The notes under the pieces: model-generated
What the model saw: only the letters and a program-made list of their open reading frames with translations
Database searches by the model: none
Told to the model about the DNA's origin: nothing
Source: Gnetum montanum
Taxonomy: Eukaryota > Streptophyta > Gnetopsida > Gnetales > Gnetaceae
Direction of reading: 5' to 3'
Length of the DNA stretch: 64,000 nucleotides
Assembly: GCA_015680685.1 (NCBI GenBank)
Contig: MNCI01009529.1
Span: forward strand, 142,570-206,569
Made by a program: the position numbers and the translations under genes
Part shown: positions 23,124-34,740 of the stretch, piece by piece
Position numbering within the stretch: position 1 is the stretch's first letter
How the letters are laid out: each line of letters begins with the position of its first letter

Positions 23124-23383
23124 GTGCTCACCAAGGTAGATGAGGTAAAAGACACCCTAGGACGTTTGTCACAAGCATGTGTTGCAGTTCAAGAGGAAAC
23201 TCCATTGGCCTGGTAAGTTGCTATGCTACCCCTTTCATTTTTCATGCTGCTATAGTTGCTTCTGCTTTTCCTTTGTTTCTATTTTCATGTTGAAATCTGC
23301 ATTTTTTGTTATCATCTTTGCTATTATTTTGGCCATTACATTATCATTGTTACCAATTTGATCGCGACGGTGCATGCAGCGTT
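23124..23383 (+). other. Possible upstream exon and intron of antisense gene copy B
   Basis: 23124-23218 is open and ends in a good donor (GGCCTG|GTAAGT). It would encode a coiled-coil-like stretch (KVDEVKDTLGRLSQA). A T-rich stretch ends in GCATGCAG just before 23384. Copies A and C have no matching separate exon, so this may be leader sequence or an extra intron. Confidence 0.35.
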
Positions 23384-26300
23384 GCCTAGACCGCCATTGC
23401 TGTGGCTACCTTGCCATAGAGGTTTAGGTGACTTTAGCAACCTAGCATGCAAATAGCGTAGCATACTACCCTCAGGAGGGTTTGGCCATGTGCTTGATTT
23501 GATAGCGTAACACGTGTCTATCACAGCATAGTACAAATCGTTTTGTCAGGAAAAAAATTTGTTGAAACATCTACAACGCATTGAATTATTTCTTGTTTAA
23601 AAATGCATATTTAATTTTTTTCTGTGGTTCTCCTATGCTATTTCTTTCATGCTTTTTCTATGCTACATGCATGAAAAGAGTTATGCTATGTTGTCTGCTA
23701 ATGGCTAATCTTTCTACGCTACACATGAATGTCACTCAAACATGTTGTTAACATTTACCCTTGTGTTGTGTAGGGTAATGCTAAGGTCAATTTTGATTGT
23801 CCTAGAAATTGTAGTGGTCCTGTGCTACCTAAGCGAACTGATGGCCAATGTTCCTCCATCCTACGTGAGTGTGGGGCAGCAGGTGGTTTGGTTCTGTGAA
23901 GGTGCACAAGACTTCTTGCAATTTCTCCTCCAAAACATTAATGTGATCATTTGGTCATAACTATCAGAGGAGGTAGCAGCTGTAATTATAGAAACCCTGT
24001 TGCCTGGGGCAAGCTAGGGTATTCTAAAATTCCTGATCGATGGAGTAATCAGGAGCAGGCAGGTAGAGGGATCCAGTCAACGCCTAAAAAATTTGAGATG
24101 TCTGGCTTGGATCTAGGAAATGCTCGAATATAATTGCTACCATGTGTACAACACGTTGTTCATTGCTTGCCACATGGGAACTTGTTTTTAGAACCCACCA
24201 AGAACCGTTTATTGTGCTGATGGGTGAGTTCTATAAACATATTCCGCTATGCTATGAAATGCATGCTATGTTAGGCCATAATGTTAATAGTGTATTTTTT
24301 TGCTAGCAGGATTTTTATCAATAACAATGGAATTCATGGTGATACAGATGCATTGTCCTTAGCACAGATGGCTCTGCGGGAATTTTTGTTTGTTGAGAAT
24401 ATGTGCGTAGGCATGATAGGCCACTGCGAGGGTGAATACCAAACCTATCCAACCCGGTACTCCCAATTCTACGATAGATGCAAGGAGTTCAGTTGGTTGG
24501 ATGAGGACTGGGCACCCTTGAAGCCAATCACCATTGAAGATGTGTCGGTGGATCTCCCACCATTCCCATCACTGTTTAAAACTAGTAAGCTAAGCTGTGA
24601 ATTGTTTGCATGTTTGAGTGTTATTCTTGTATTTCTACTGTCTTTCTGTTTTGTCTAAGGTTTTTCTTGTGTTTGTAAAATGCTATAGGTGTGAAGAAAT
24701 CCCAAGAGGTGACAGTGACCACCTCCAAGAATAATGAGGCTAACATTTACTTCAAGTACAGGGAGGTGGACAAGACCCAACACTGGCTTTGCAACAGGGT
24801 CCCAGAATCGCTCATCAAAAACCTTCGAGATCCTAGGCTCATGGACTTGTTCTTGGTCGTGAACCCAAGCGTCCCTGCTACTAAGATACTTGCCCTAACT
24901 AACTCCTTTTCTAAAAAGATAGACCACTTCCGCACACGTGTGCATGGTGTGCTTGTGGTCCTTGAGATCAATGACCAACTATTCGTGGACCTCTTTGGTG
25001 TCCTTGCTGATGGTCTCCCATATGAGAAAAGATCAAAAAGGAGGTGAACCATCAGGGGGACATTGAGGAGTGGCTAGGGGCAAAGAAAGGGTGAAAGGGG
25101 ATCTCCATGGAGACGGCTTCGCTAAAAGTGGCTAAAACGATTTACCCCATCTTCTGTTCTCGTGCCTTCCCCAAGCTACTTTCCCAAGGCAAGATCATTG
25201 GGATTGAGCAAGCTTGGGTAATGAGGGAGGTTATGGAAGAGGGGGCTTGTTACAATTGGGCCAAGCATCTCTACAAAGGTCTACAAGCTAAAATGGTCAA
25301 GCTTCATAAGAAGCCTGAGTCCCGTTTCAAAGTGCATCATGCTTTCTTCATAGCTTGCTTGCGGTGATTCATGGAATTCTTGGTAGTTCATGAGAATGGA
25401 GTTTGGGTGATGCAAGATTGCAACCAAATTTCCAAACCATGGATCTTCCAAGTCTTCCAAACCACCTAAGCCCAAGATCCCCAGAGGCTATTTGGAAGTC
25501 ATTTTCAATAACGACTAGGGATCAGGTGGCCCGCAACTTCCATGGCTAGGACAACGTGGGAGAGGTATCCCCTGCTACTATGGGTAGCATATCATAAGGG
25601 AAGTGTCTCATTACTAAGACGATGATCACTAATTTGCAACGAAAAAGGTCTCGTCTGGTTGATGAGCCTCCCTATACAGACAAACAAGGAGGGTAGAAGC
25701 TATGATTTAAGTTACGCAGAATACAGCCTCCCATTGGTAAATGCTTTTCTCAGTTTTTAATTTGTTGCTTTGCTTGTTTGGTTAATGCCTGCTATGCTAT
25801 GTAGCATGATGTAGCATGTGTCTTAAGTTCATCTATTATTGTCTAATGTGAACATGCTTTGTTGCTAGAGGAAGAAGAGGAAGAGGAAGAAGGAGAAGAG
25901 GTGACGACCCCCAAGACGGGGGTGGCTAATAAAGGTGTAGGGGGCCTGGCCATGGAGGAAAGGGCCCCGATCAAAAGAGAAGGAGCTCCTACCACAAAGG
26001 AAGGGGCTCCTATCAATGAGGAAAATGCTCTTGTTGACGAGGAGGATGTTTCTACTGACGAGGAGGAATCCCCTATTGATGAGGAAGATGCTGGCACCAC
26101 AAAGAGAAGGGCCCCAACGAATAAAGAAAAGACCCTTGTCAGTCAAGAAGGGACCTCTGTTAACGATCGTTTTTCTTAACACAATTTAGTGTTGGAGGAG
26201 CAAGTGGATGCAGAGGGTATTGACATGGTGTTAAGCTAGCAAAAAGGAGGAGAGCTACAACTAGATGCTGGTGAGTTTGACTGTATATTCGACAGTATGT

Positions 26301-27658
26301 CGATGGGCAACCTCCCTGTTATCACCCTTGAGGGTTTACTAGGTAGGAGCCTTTACACTATCATTTGTGTTGCTCATTAGCTTTATTGCAGCCCTCTCGG
26401 TTATGCCTGATGTATTTTCATTACATAGCAGACACTGCGGTTAACATTGCAGGACCTTCTTCAATTCTCTGATGACCATGGGCCAAGACCCGTGATAAGC
26501 TTATGTTGATGCAGAGGGTGGTCAACGACATGATCGACCATCTCAAGCAGGTTGATCTAGAAGTGGGTAAGTGAAGTAGCTATGCTAGACTTCTTTAGGT
26601 TGCTAAACTTTGCTACATTATCGTGACTAATGCATTTTTATGTGTGGTCAACAGATTCTTACCTCAAGTGGAACCTGAAACAAGTGATCAAGGTTGGTGC
26701 TTTACCTGCATTCCCATCATTGGAAGTGACCAACGTGCATCGTTGCATATACAATGATGCTAGCGAATGTGCATTGCCCTCGGCCTGCTCCCTATGGGAG
26801 TGTAGGCATGTGAACGAAGACCTGTGGAAATCGGTTCAGAAGTTAAAGAAGGAGAAGACCAATCTAACCACCAAGGTGGGAGACCTCCACTCTAGAAATG
26901 AATTTTTATTGGCCCATGATACCAACGATGGTAGTTGGCACATGGCCATTATTGATTATGCAAGATATTGGACTATTGTGCAGCGCAAAAACGAGGCCAC
27001 ATGCGAAATAATTAAGTAGCGAATGCAAATGAACTTGTTGGCACAGAAGAACCAAGATTGGAAAGATTATAGTGCAAGAGTTTACGAGTAGGGGCAGTCC
27101 TAGAAAAACCACAAGCATATATATAAATTGGAACAAGCCACATACCGTAAATAATACTGGGATGCTTTAGTAAATTTGTATACTCATGAAGCATTCCTCG
27201 ATGCCATTGGTGCTTCTAAGGCTTATAACAAGTTCATGCAACAAGTAGTGGTTAGTGAATCCCTTGAGCGGGAAGTGAACCTTTCCATAGGTGAAACCGC
27301 CACTACCTCCTTTTCTCCAGGACCGTCGAGATGGATGACTGTTGAAAAGGAGAAAGTTGCAGTAGATGTTGACTTGGGCGATAGGTACTAGGTCGATATA
27401 ATAGAAGAGGAGGTCTAGTAATGCCTCAGGATTGGTTTGGATTGCATTCCCCCTGAGACAGACACAAGGCCGTCTCAGGTTAGTCATTTTCTTGTAATGT
27501 AACTGTTTATTTCATTCTAGCCTTTACTGCAACTCTAGGTGACTACTTCATCTTTTATGATGTAGATTTTAGATGAAGAAGTAGGGCCCTATGAAGGCGA
27601 GAATAATGATGCAGAGGAAGGTGATGTAGGGAAAGATGCAGAGGAAGATGATGTATAA
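23384..27658 (+). pseudogene. Antisense spliced gene, copy B (element 3)
   Basis: Same gene as copy A. Exons: about 23384-23424, 23774-24223, 24310-24584, 24689-25736, 25869-26342, 26453-26566, 26655-27478, 27566-27658. Shared residues with A and C: YNTLFIA at the end of exon 2; LMDLF, LTNSFSKKI and HGVLVVLEIND in exon 4, with SRFKVHHAFFIACL later. A basic patch QRKRSRLVDEP ends exon 4. Exon 5 is strongly acidic and longer than in A (runs of Glu, DEEDVSTDEEESPIDEEDA). Exon 7 holds the coiled coil (DLWKSVQKLKKEKTNL) and RYW. The end is AEEDDV then TAA. Exons 3 and 5-8 join in frame at the same phases as A. Introns hold CTATGCTA words like the LTR of element 3. Stops in exons 2, 4, 5, 6 and 7 mark it as dead. 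Product function unknown. Confidence 0.78.
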
Positions 27659-27798
27659 TAGTAAGGGATCTTGTTTTGTATTTTTTTTGCAAGGATATTG
27701 TAAACATTATCAAAACTTTAAATGGAAGACGAGTTATGAAAAGATTTGTTTTAGCTTGCGTATTACCTATGTGATTAGTTTTTTATCATTTTTCGCCT
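27659..27798. other. Spacer after antisense gene, element 3
   Basis: Short AT-rich 3' flank with no gene. Confidence 0.5.
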
Positions 27799-28195
27799 TA
27801 GTTTTAGGCCATTTCGGGCCGTAATGTGATGTAAATGGACATTTTTTGCTAGTTTTAGGCCTTAGCAGGCCATATGTAGTTTTAGGCCATTTCAAGCCAC
27901 GAAATGATGTAGTTTTAGGCCATTTCAGGCCATGGGATAATGTAGTTTTAGGCCATTTCGAGCCATGTGTAGTTTTAGGCCATTTCAGGTCGTGGGTAGT
28001 TTTAGGCCATTTCGGGTTGTGGGTAATTTTAGGTCATATCCGGCCATGTGTAGTTTTAGGCCATTTCGGGCCATGGGTAGTTTTAGGCCATTTTAGGCCA
28101 TGGTACAATGTAGTTTTAGGCCATTTCAGGCCATGTGTAGTTTTAGGCTATTTCGGGCTATGGGTAGTTTTAGGCCATTTCGGGCGCAACGTAAT
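27799..28195 (+). repeat. Tandem array A of element 3, 27/33-bp units
   Basis: At least twelve units TAGTTTTAGGCCATTTCGGG, mostly 27 bp with some of 33 bp. Because unit lengths are multiples of three, one + frame stays open (27846-28199) and repeats VVLGHFRPW. It lies between the antisense gene stop (27658) and the gag-protease stop (28386). Confidence 0.92.
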
Positions 28196-28385
28196 GTAAT
28201 TAGTAAATTTTGCCAATTTTAGCTCGTAGTGGGCTATAACATGATGTGAATAGTGAGTATGTGAATGGTTTAAAAGAATTAGTTTAGCACCTAGCATAGA
28301 TGGATGGATGTAAAGCAAATAGGAAATGAATGTACAATGGATGTTAACTAGGTAGGAAGTAGTGGAGTTGCTATGCTACATGTAG

Positions 28386-31300
28386 CTACTTTCTGACCCA
28401 TCGTGGATTTGGTGAGGTGTAGGGCTGAGAAGCTTTACCACAACATTCGTCTACATCGTTGTCTTCCGCTTGGAAAGGAAACTCAGCCCATGCATTTTTT
28501 TGAGCCAATGTGTTGGGTTGGCTCTTTCGCTAAATAGTTAGCGTTGGTGAAGACAGGTGTCTCATTTTCAGAGGTCACGACCTTTGAACCCTACTCCATG
28601 TCTACATTGTTGATTGCTTGCATTTCTACCTTGTCATAGTGGATCACCATCTCCCTGCCTGCATAGGTTAGATAGATTTCCTAATGTATGGGTGAACAGA
28701 CGACCTTGAGTTGGACCAACCAGGACCTCCCTAAGATCAGGTTAAAGTCGGGCATCTCTTCCACCACAATAAACATTGCATTTGTGGGGAACTGGTCCCC
28801 TACCACAAAGTCAATGTAGACTGTGCCTTTCACCATGACCCATGTCTCGTTGAATGAATTCAAGCATGACATTGTCGTGGGTTTGATTTGGTCTACCAAA
28901 CCCAACTTATCCATAGTAGGGAATGGGATGACATTTGTAGCAACCCCATCATTAACATGTACCCTTCAGATCTTATGTTGATTGACCCGAATTATGGTGA
29001 ATAAGGGTGCTGTAGTCACCTGACCCTTCTTAGGGTCCTCCCTAATGGAATTTTCATGGAATGTCAGTTGGGATGGTTGCGGTTCTGTAGGTGTAGAAGG
29101 AAGCATAACCGAATGGATTACTTTCTCTTCTGTTGGCATGTTCTCATCAACTGGAATTATTGTTAACATGCGAACTAGAGCCTTACGGTGTGCAGTAGAA
29201 GTCATTATCAAGTCGTATAGGCTCAACGTTGTGTTCTTTTGTTTTAGAGCTTACTTAACTTGAGTAAGAGTGCTTAAAAGGTCTTGTCCACCTTCCTGTT
29301 GCTTGCTATCCTTCTCCTCTTCCATTCGCCTAAGGAGATGAATTTCCCAAGGAGGAACAACTTTAGGTTTGGGTTTAGATCCTTTCGGTTGAGGTGGTAA
29401 TGACTTTGAGCATGTAGGAACGTTAGCTTTTGGTGACGAGGACATAGATGCAGAGGACAAGAGAGTAGGCTTGGTAGGACCTAGGGTGGTACCTTCCATA
29501 GTTACCTCACCTATCGAACGCCCTTCTCATTTCCTAGGACAAGAAGGTTGTGGTGCCGTCTTATGAGGGGTGGGGGTAGTTGAATGACTTGGCCCCCTGA
29601 TGATGAATGGTGCTGTCGGTGTTAGTACATGTGGTGGTGTGGCTTTTTTTAGAGAGAATGCAGGGGTGGATGTCCGAGGAGGGACCCTTAGGACAAATGG
29701 TTGCTGTGGCGATTTTTTAACCATTGGTGGTGTAGTTGCGCTAAACTAAGACACACGAACCACAAAATGCTATTAAGGCAGTCTAGGATTACTATCAATG
29801 CTGATAGTGTTAATAATGTAATCGGTGTTGGCGTTAAGCGGGTCTATGTAAACATGCATAGATTGATTTTCGGGGCACACGGGATTGCTCTCGTCTAGAA
29901 CTAGCTTTCCTTGATCAATCATTCATTATATGTCATCTTTTAATGCCAAACAATAATTTGTGTCATGACCACACACTTGAAAGTAGTCACAGAACTGCTC
30001 CAACCTGAAATTATTAGGAATTGGGGGTTCATTGGGCAAAGCCAAGGATGGGTTCCTAAGGAGTTCGCAGTGCCATTGATGCCTTTTGGCTACCTCCTCT
30101 GACATCTGCTAATGTTGAATATACCCTACCCCCAATAATTGCTTTAGAAGTACTAAAGGCTTGACGGGCAGCAGAGTATATTTAGAGCAGTCTTTACACT
30201 CAAAATTAGGTTTGCACAGAGTGGATGCTTCAGGTGTCGAGGTGGAGGCTTGAGCGGCATTGCTAGGTGTAGGTGTAGGATTAGTCAGTGCAGTGGCTGC
30301 CTTCTTGTTATTTTTATTGTTGGGCTTGACTTTGTTTGCCACAGTGGACACTGTGGCTGTTGTAGCCTTGCCCTTATCTTTGTCCTTCTTTGTAAATGTG
30401 TTTTTGTATGCAACATAGGCCGGGTCTTTACTTGCCTTGACGACATCTTGTATGCTCTTGGTCTGGGCAAAAGCCTAACTAAGAGTCCGTCGAGCAAGAT
30501 AGTACAGTTTGGACTTAATAAAGTCATTCACTGCACCCTTAAAGATGGCTAGTAGATGAGCCTCTGCGATAGGCTTGTGGATCTCATTAAGGGTAGCACT
30601 CCACTACTATATGAATTTCTAGACTAGTTCTAGGGGATCCTGTTTCATGCTCATCAACTAATCTAGCATAACCTCTACTCTCAAGTTATACTTGAAACGA
30701 GTTATGAATTAGGTTAGCAGCTCCTCTAGGGTAGTGATGGAAGAGCATGGGAGCATGTGGTACCAATCCAAGGCTTTGCCCATCAAAGACATAGCAAATA
30801 CATGGATGATTGTGTGCAGCCATTGTTGCAAAAGAAGGAATTTAGATCTAAATGTAACAAGATGCGTGTTCAGATCACCCTCCCCATTTTATTTTGTGAA
30901 GTGGGGGAGCAGCATCTTGGGGGGTAGTGTTAGCATGGAAACTGTCGGGCTGATAGGATTGTCATGGTAGAAATCCATGATTTGCACCGTGTTGGAACCA
31001 GTAGTCTTGAGGTGTCTAACCTCTTCAGTAAGGGTCTGGATAAGTTGGAATGCTTGATCCAGACCCGGGGGCAATGTAGATGGTTGGGGAGTTACAGGGG
31101 CAACTCCCATTGGTGGCGTGGCTGGGATAGCGGCTTGGCTCATAGGCGGTGCCATTGGAGTGGCCCCTATGAATTCCATATTGCTCCCTAGACCCACATA
31201 CCCATATCAGCTGATCTAAGATCCACTAATGCATTTGCATTAGGGAAATAAGAATGCTAAGAGTAGGGATGAATTCCTTCCCATTTTGGTATAGTAACTT

Positions 31301-31540
31301 GAAGTTATGTTTGTCTTCAAGTTCCTGTGCATCCAAGGGTAGATTTTCCTAGATCTTGGCATAAAGAAAATTGTAAATCTCAGCATGTTGTGCTGAGCTC
31401 TCAGGTGGTCGATTTTGGATCCTGAGAGATCGGCATTGCCCTACGACTAGGCTAGGCGGTTGCTCAACACCCATGGTGCTCTAAACCGAAAAGGGAACCT
31501 CAATGTTTGAGGTAACAACAATGGTGGTTGAAGAAATCAT
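28386..31540 (-). pseudogene. gag-protease polyprotein, element 3 (broken)
   Basis: Starts MISSTTIVVTSNIEV and ends near NPRWVRK with TAG at 28386. More diverged than elements 1 and 2, but the order is the same: N-terminal SLRIQNRPPESSA (LRLQGRN in the others); gag core near 30900-30500 (LTLPPKMLLPHFTK); the knuckle CDYFQVCGHDTNYC near 29990-29950; Pro-rich FVLRVPP/PFIIRGPS repeats (29750-29560); a Lys/Glu-rich linker (29400-29280); and the protease at about 28950-28690 (HVNDGVATNVIPFP, FNLILGRSWLVQL). The first Asp of the DDG motif is Asn here. Many stops; inactive. Confidence 0.85.
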
Positions 31541-31748
31541 TTTCACAAAGCTAAAAATGATTTGCAAACGAGGAAAACAAGGAGACCAAGTGGCGATCAG
31601 AGGCTTTCTGTCCTACAGGGTTCCAAAGAAATTATCATTGTGACCAACCTATACCACACAGTGCATAAACAACTGCAAGGGTATCACATTTATGCTAATA
31701 CGTAACAAGGTACAGAGCGCACGCAGGACTACTCGTAAAGCACTAAAA
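31541..31748 (-). other. 5' leader of element 3
   Basis: About 200 bp, non-coding, shorter than the leaders of elements 1 and 2 and without an obvious word array. Confidence 0.5.
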
Positions 31749-31766
31749 GGTCCTCCTTCTAGTGCA
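31749..31766 (-). other. Primer binding site, element 3 (decayed)
   Basis: The minus strand reads TGCACTAGAAGGAGGACC, six bases inside the LTR end at 31773. Confidence 0.65.
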
Positions 31767-32303
31767 AGAAATTGTAGCAATCGAAAATGTTGGTGGCTAG
31801 AAACATCGAGAGGTTGCCGAGCAAACAGTTTAACTCCAAATCCATGCGAGGGTCATGCTGGTTAAAATGAAAATGGAGTGCCTTGAACGGTTTGGTTGAT
31901 CAAACAAGGACTTAATCGGTGTAACTTAACCTTTCGTAAACATTGTTTTAGATGTTAAATGCGCAAGGTATAATCGATGATTAATAAATGTAGGAATGCA
32001 AAAAATAATTCTAGATAGTGATAATAATGAAGAAATAACAAAATGAGCTAGGGTAAGGAAATGCACCATCACAAAATCATGGGTTCGATTCTCTTCCTTG
32101 TTTGGTGTATAAAGGGTTACAAAACGTTGGAAGTGCATAGAGAGTTCAAGAATGACCAGAATGCTCAAAATGTGCCAGCTATGCTTTTGAGTGTGAACTT
32201 AAAAGCCAATTGTACAAAGATGCTAATGCAAAGAGCTAATGCCAACTGCCAACAGAAGATGCCAACTCAAAATTTCCAACCCTTTAAGCATTTCTCATTA
32301 AGG

Positions 32304-32311
32304 TATTTATA
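32304..32311 (-). promoter_or_regulatory. TATA box of element 3 LTR
   Basis: TATAAATA on the minus strand in CTGTATAAATACC. Confidence 0.6.
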
Positions 32312-32399
32312 CAGCTAGGAGTAGGTGAGAGATGGGGTTTAGATGCCACGTGTCCTAGACCCATGAACTGCTGATGTGCCCCTACTGTATGGATGTGCA

Positions 32400-32910
32400 A
32401 AACTGGTTGTGAACTTGCTACGCTGCAACAATGTTGTCAGAATTGGAGGTGTTGGAATCAAATGCTCCAACAATGCAAGCAAGAAATGAAGCACATTGAC
32501 GTAGTGTATCTGCTGGAGTAGCATAGTTGCTTTGCTATGCTATGCAATGCTATGTAGCGTAGCACAGCTTAGCCACTAGTTTGAAGAGAAAACTTGTGTT
32601 GAAGTCACTAGCTTTTTGCTGAAAGCCATGGCGTATGCAGGGTTAACTTTTGAAGCATTTTATTGATCTACATTCTTTTTTACGCTATGCTACACTACGT
32701 AGTATAGCATAGCATAGCAGCTAATGTAACTTGCATTTCTGTTAAAACTGCAACAAAAAAACTCTGCTTGCTTTGCCCTTGCTACACTGTGCTACGCTGT
32801 GTGTTGGTTGAATTCTGATTTTAGCCTTGTACGATCATCTTTTTGAAGCTTGTAATCAGACATTTGTTTGATTTTTCGAAGGCCTGCTATGCTGTGCAGC
32901 ATAGCAGACT
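32400..32910 (-). repeat. U3 word array (CTATGCTA/TAGCATAG type), element 3
   Basis: Clusters of GCTATGCTATGC, GTAGCGTAGC, ACGCTATGCTACAC and TAGCATAGCATAGCAG at 32520-32560, 32680-32715, 32780-32800 and 32885-32910. Words of this kind also occur in the introns of antisense gene copy B. Confidence 0.75.
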
Positions 32911-33196
32911 TATCGACTAGAAAACTTGCCAAACTGTTTGGCCCACCCTGAGCACCGTCGACAACCCCTTGCATAGTTTTTGCTTAGACTGATAGCCGGA
33001 TGAATTATCCAAATGGGTAGGCTAGAGAGTCCATCAGGCCTATCAGCTCTGGAGATAGAAAACTTGCCAGACTACAGTCTAAACTCAGTGTATACATTTC
33101 CTGCCAAACGGTCATGAGGCTGCACTTGTGGAAATGTCCGCTTCAGTTCCAAGACCTTGGTGAAGCAAGAGTGCCTCGAAATTTTATGGTGTTTTA

Positions 33197-33939
33197 GGGT
33201 ACTCATCATGGCCATGGCCTAAGCAATCTCCTTGGCCCCATTCACCCCCTCACCATAGCCATCACCCTCATGGCTGCACCACTGTCCCTTCCCTTATCCC
33301 TATGGTCTTCTTCCCTTATATCCCTATGATGCCTAACCCTCCCTTTGCCCTTGCCTTGCATTGCCCTCACATCATAAAAAAAAGTAATGGAAGAACCCTG
33401 TCCTCTAGCTGCAACCATTTTTAGTTACAACCCTTGCCATAATCTGCTAATCACCCTCACCCACGCACCAACATAAAGACAAAATAAAAGAGAGAAAAAG
33501 GGACAAAGAAACCCTGACCACACACACCCTAGCCATATCCATTCATGTTCCATTCTATGTCTTCCATGTGCTATGGCCCCCAATTAGGAAAATCCTAGTC
33601 CACTATTAGGACAAAACCCTCATTTTGCCCTCTCCCTCACCCCATGTGTAATGTCCCTTGGAAATAAATGTACTCGATCCATCATAACCCATGCATTAAC
33701 CCTTGTCCCATTCATTGTAGACAATCAATGTAGAAAATCAAAATAAAATGATGTATAAATAGAGACCCACAACCCACATGCACATCCTTTCCTCCTAGCT
33801 ACAGTTTCCAAGGTGGCCAGGGTGGCGATGGTCCCTACCAAGGCAAGTTGCCCTAAGATCCAAATCCCAACACAAGAAATAGAAGCTAGAATATGAAGAG
33901 AAAAAATGGTACAAAAAGGAACAAGCGTAGCGAGCATAC
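33197..33939 (-). other. Part of intron 1 of the antisense gene of element 5
   Basis: CT-rich on the + strand, non-coding. It runs from the outer end of the element 3 LTR to the donor site of exon 1 at 33940. A + strand TATAAATA at 33754-33761 lies about 1 kb before pol and could be an internal promoter or chance. Confidence 0.45.
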
Positions 33940-34107
33940 CTAGTGATTAGTGGCACTATACTCTCCTCCACTTGCACTTGTGGTAGGCATTCTAGGGCTC
34001 ACCTTCCCTCTTCACCTTCCCTCTTCCAAATTAGCAAGTCTGGAGTGTTGACGGTCACTACGGCACATCATTCTGGTGCTACGCTCTGGTCGCTACACTC
34101 CACTTGC
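33940..34107 (-). pseudogene. Exon 1 fragment of the antisense gene of element 5
   Basis: On the minus strand a segment reading ALECLPQVQ before a donor (CTAG|GTATGC at 33940/33939) matches the end of exon 1 in copy A (AMLQCLPRP) and copy B (LPRPP). The element is in + orientation, so the gene is again antisense to pol. The remaining exons are displaced by element 3. The start is not certain; a frameshift or stop is present. Confidence 0.5.
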
Positions 34108-34459
34108 CCTCCCAGGGTAATCACTTCAAACTATGCTACACTCTGTAACTTCTCATTCACACTTTAGAAAATGATAGTTTACCCTTAGTGAATCATGCAT
34201 ATATACCCTCCCAGGGTAATTAAATGTGCCACCTACTACATTGGCGCTCCCACAATTAGGCAAATTTTCTTGAGTTCCTAGTGGAGCATAGCAAGGGTTG
34301 AGTGTAGCAACCAAAGTTAGAAAAATTTTTGAATTTCTTTTCTAACAATTCCTAGACTTAGAAAGTTTCTAAGATTTTTTTGGTTGCCCAGTGAACGCCC
34401 AACCCAATTCCACAACCCAAACACTCTTTGCTTGGCTTGAACCAATGTACCTCTCACAA
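34108..34459. other. Upstream region of antisense gene, element 5
   Basis: No gene. Contains CTACGCTCTGGTCGCTACACTC and CTATGCTACACTCTG words (34075-34150), the word class of the LTR of this element. Confidence 0.5.
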
Positions 34460-34575
34460 ATCATAGTTTGCTAAGACCGTAAACTAGCAAATCACAGTTT
34501 ACTAAGATCTTAAATTGGAAAATCATGGTTTGCTAAGATCTTAAGCTAGCAATTCATGGCCTACCGAGGCCCAAA
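34460..34575 (+). repeat. Tandem array B of element 5
   Basis: Four decayed units with about 30-bp spacing (TTTGCTAAGACCGTAAACTAGC, TTTACTAAGATCTTAAATTGG and so on). They lie upstream of pol, the same place as 11021-11170 in element 2. Another rough unit follows at about 34550-34575. Confidence 0.8.
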
Positions 34576-34740
34576 ATCAGCTTGCATGCTTGCTTTTCTA
34601 ATCTCCACTCTTGTATGTTTAGGTAATTATTGATTGCATTGCTTTCCTTATGTTTTGCATTTTGACTCTATTAAGATAGGTGTGGCTTGATGTTCTTTGT
34701 AGTTATTTTGTAGGATATGTTGTAGGATTACAACACAAGT

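Larger units (their letters stand above)
31773..33196 (-). mobile_element. 5' LTR of element 3 (family 1), about 1,424 bp
   Basis: The minus strand starts TAAAACACCATAAAATTTCG (first G of TG lost) at 33196 and ends TTGCTACA at 31773. It is inserted in the first intron of the antisense gene of element 5, which runs on the minus strand there. The flanking bases after the outer end are GGGTA. Confidence 0.8.

Noticed and set aside
27846-28199. Calling the VVLGHFRPW frame a gene
   Set aside because: Fully explained by tandem units of 27 and 33 bp. No start context, no homology. Kept only as a low-interest observation.
33754-33761. Promoter for pol at the + strand TATAAATA
   Set aside because: Single TATA-like word in a non-coding region. 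No equivalent found in elements 2 or 4.
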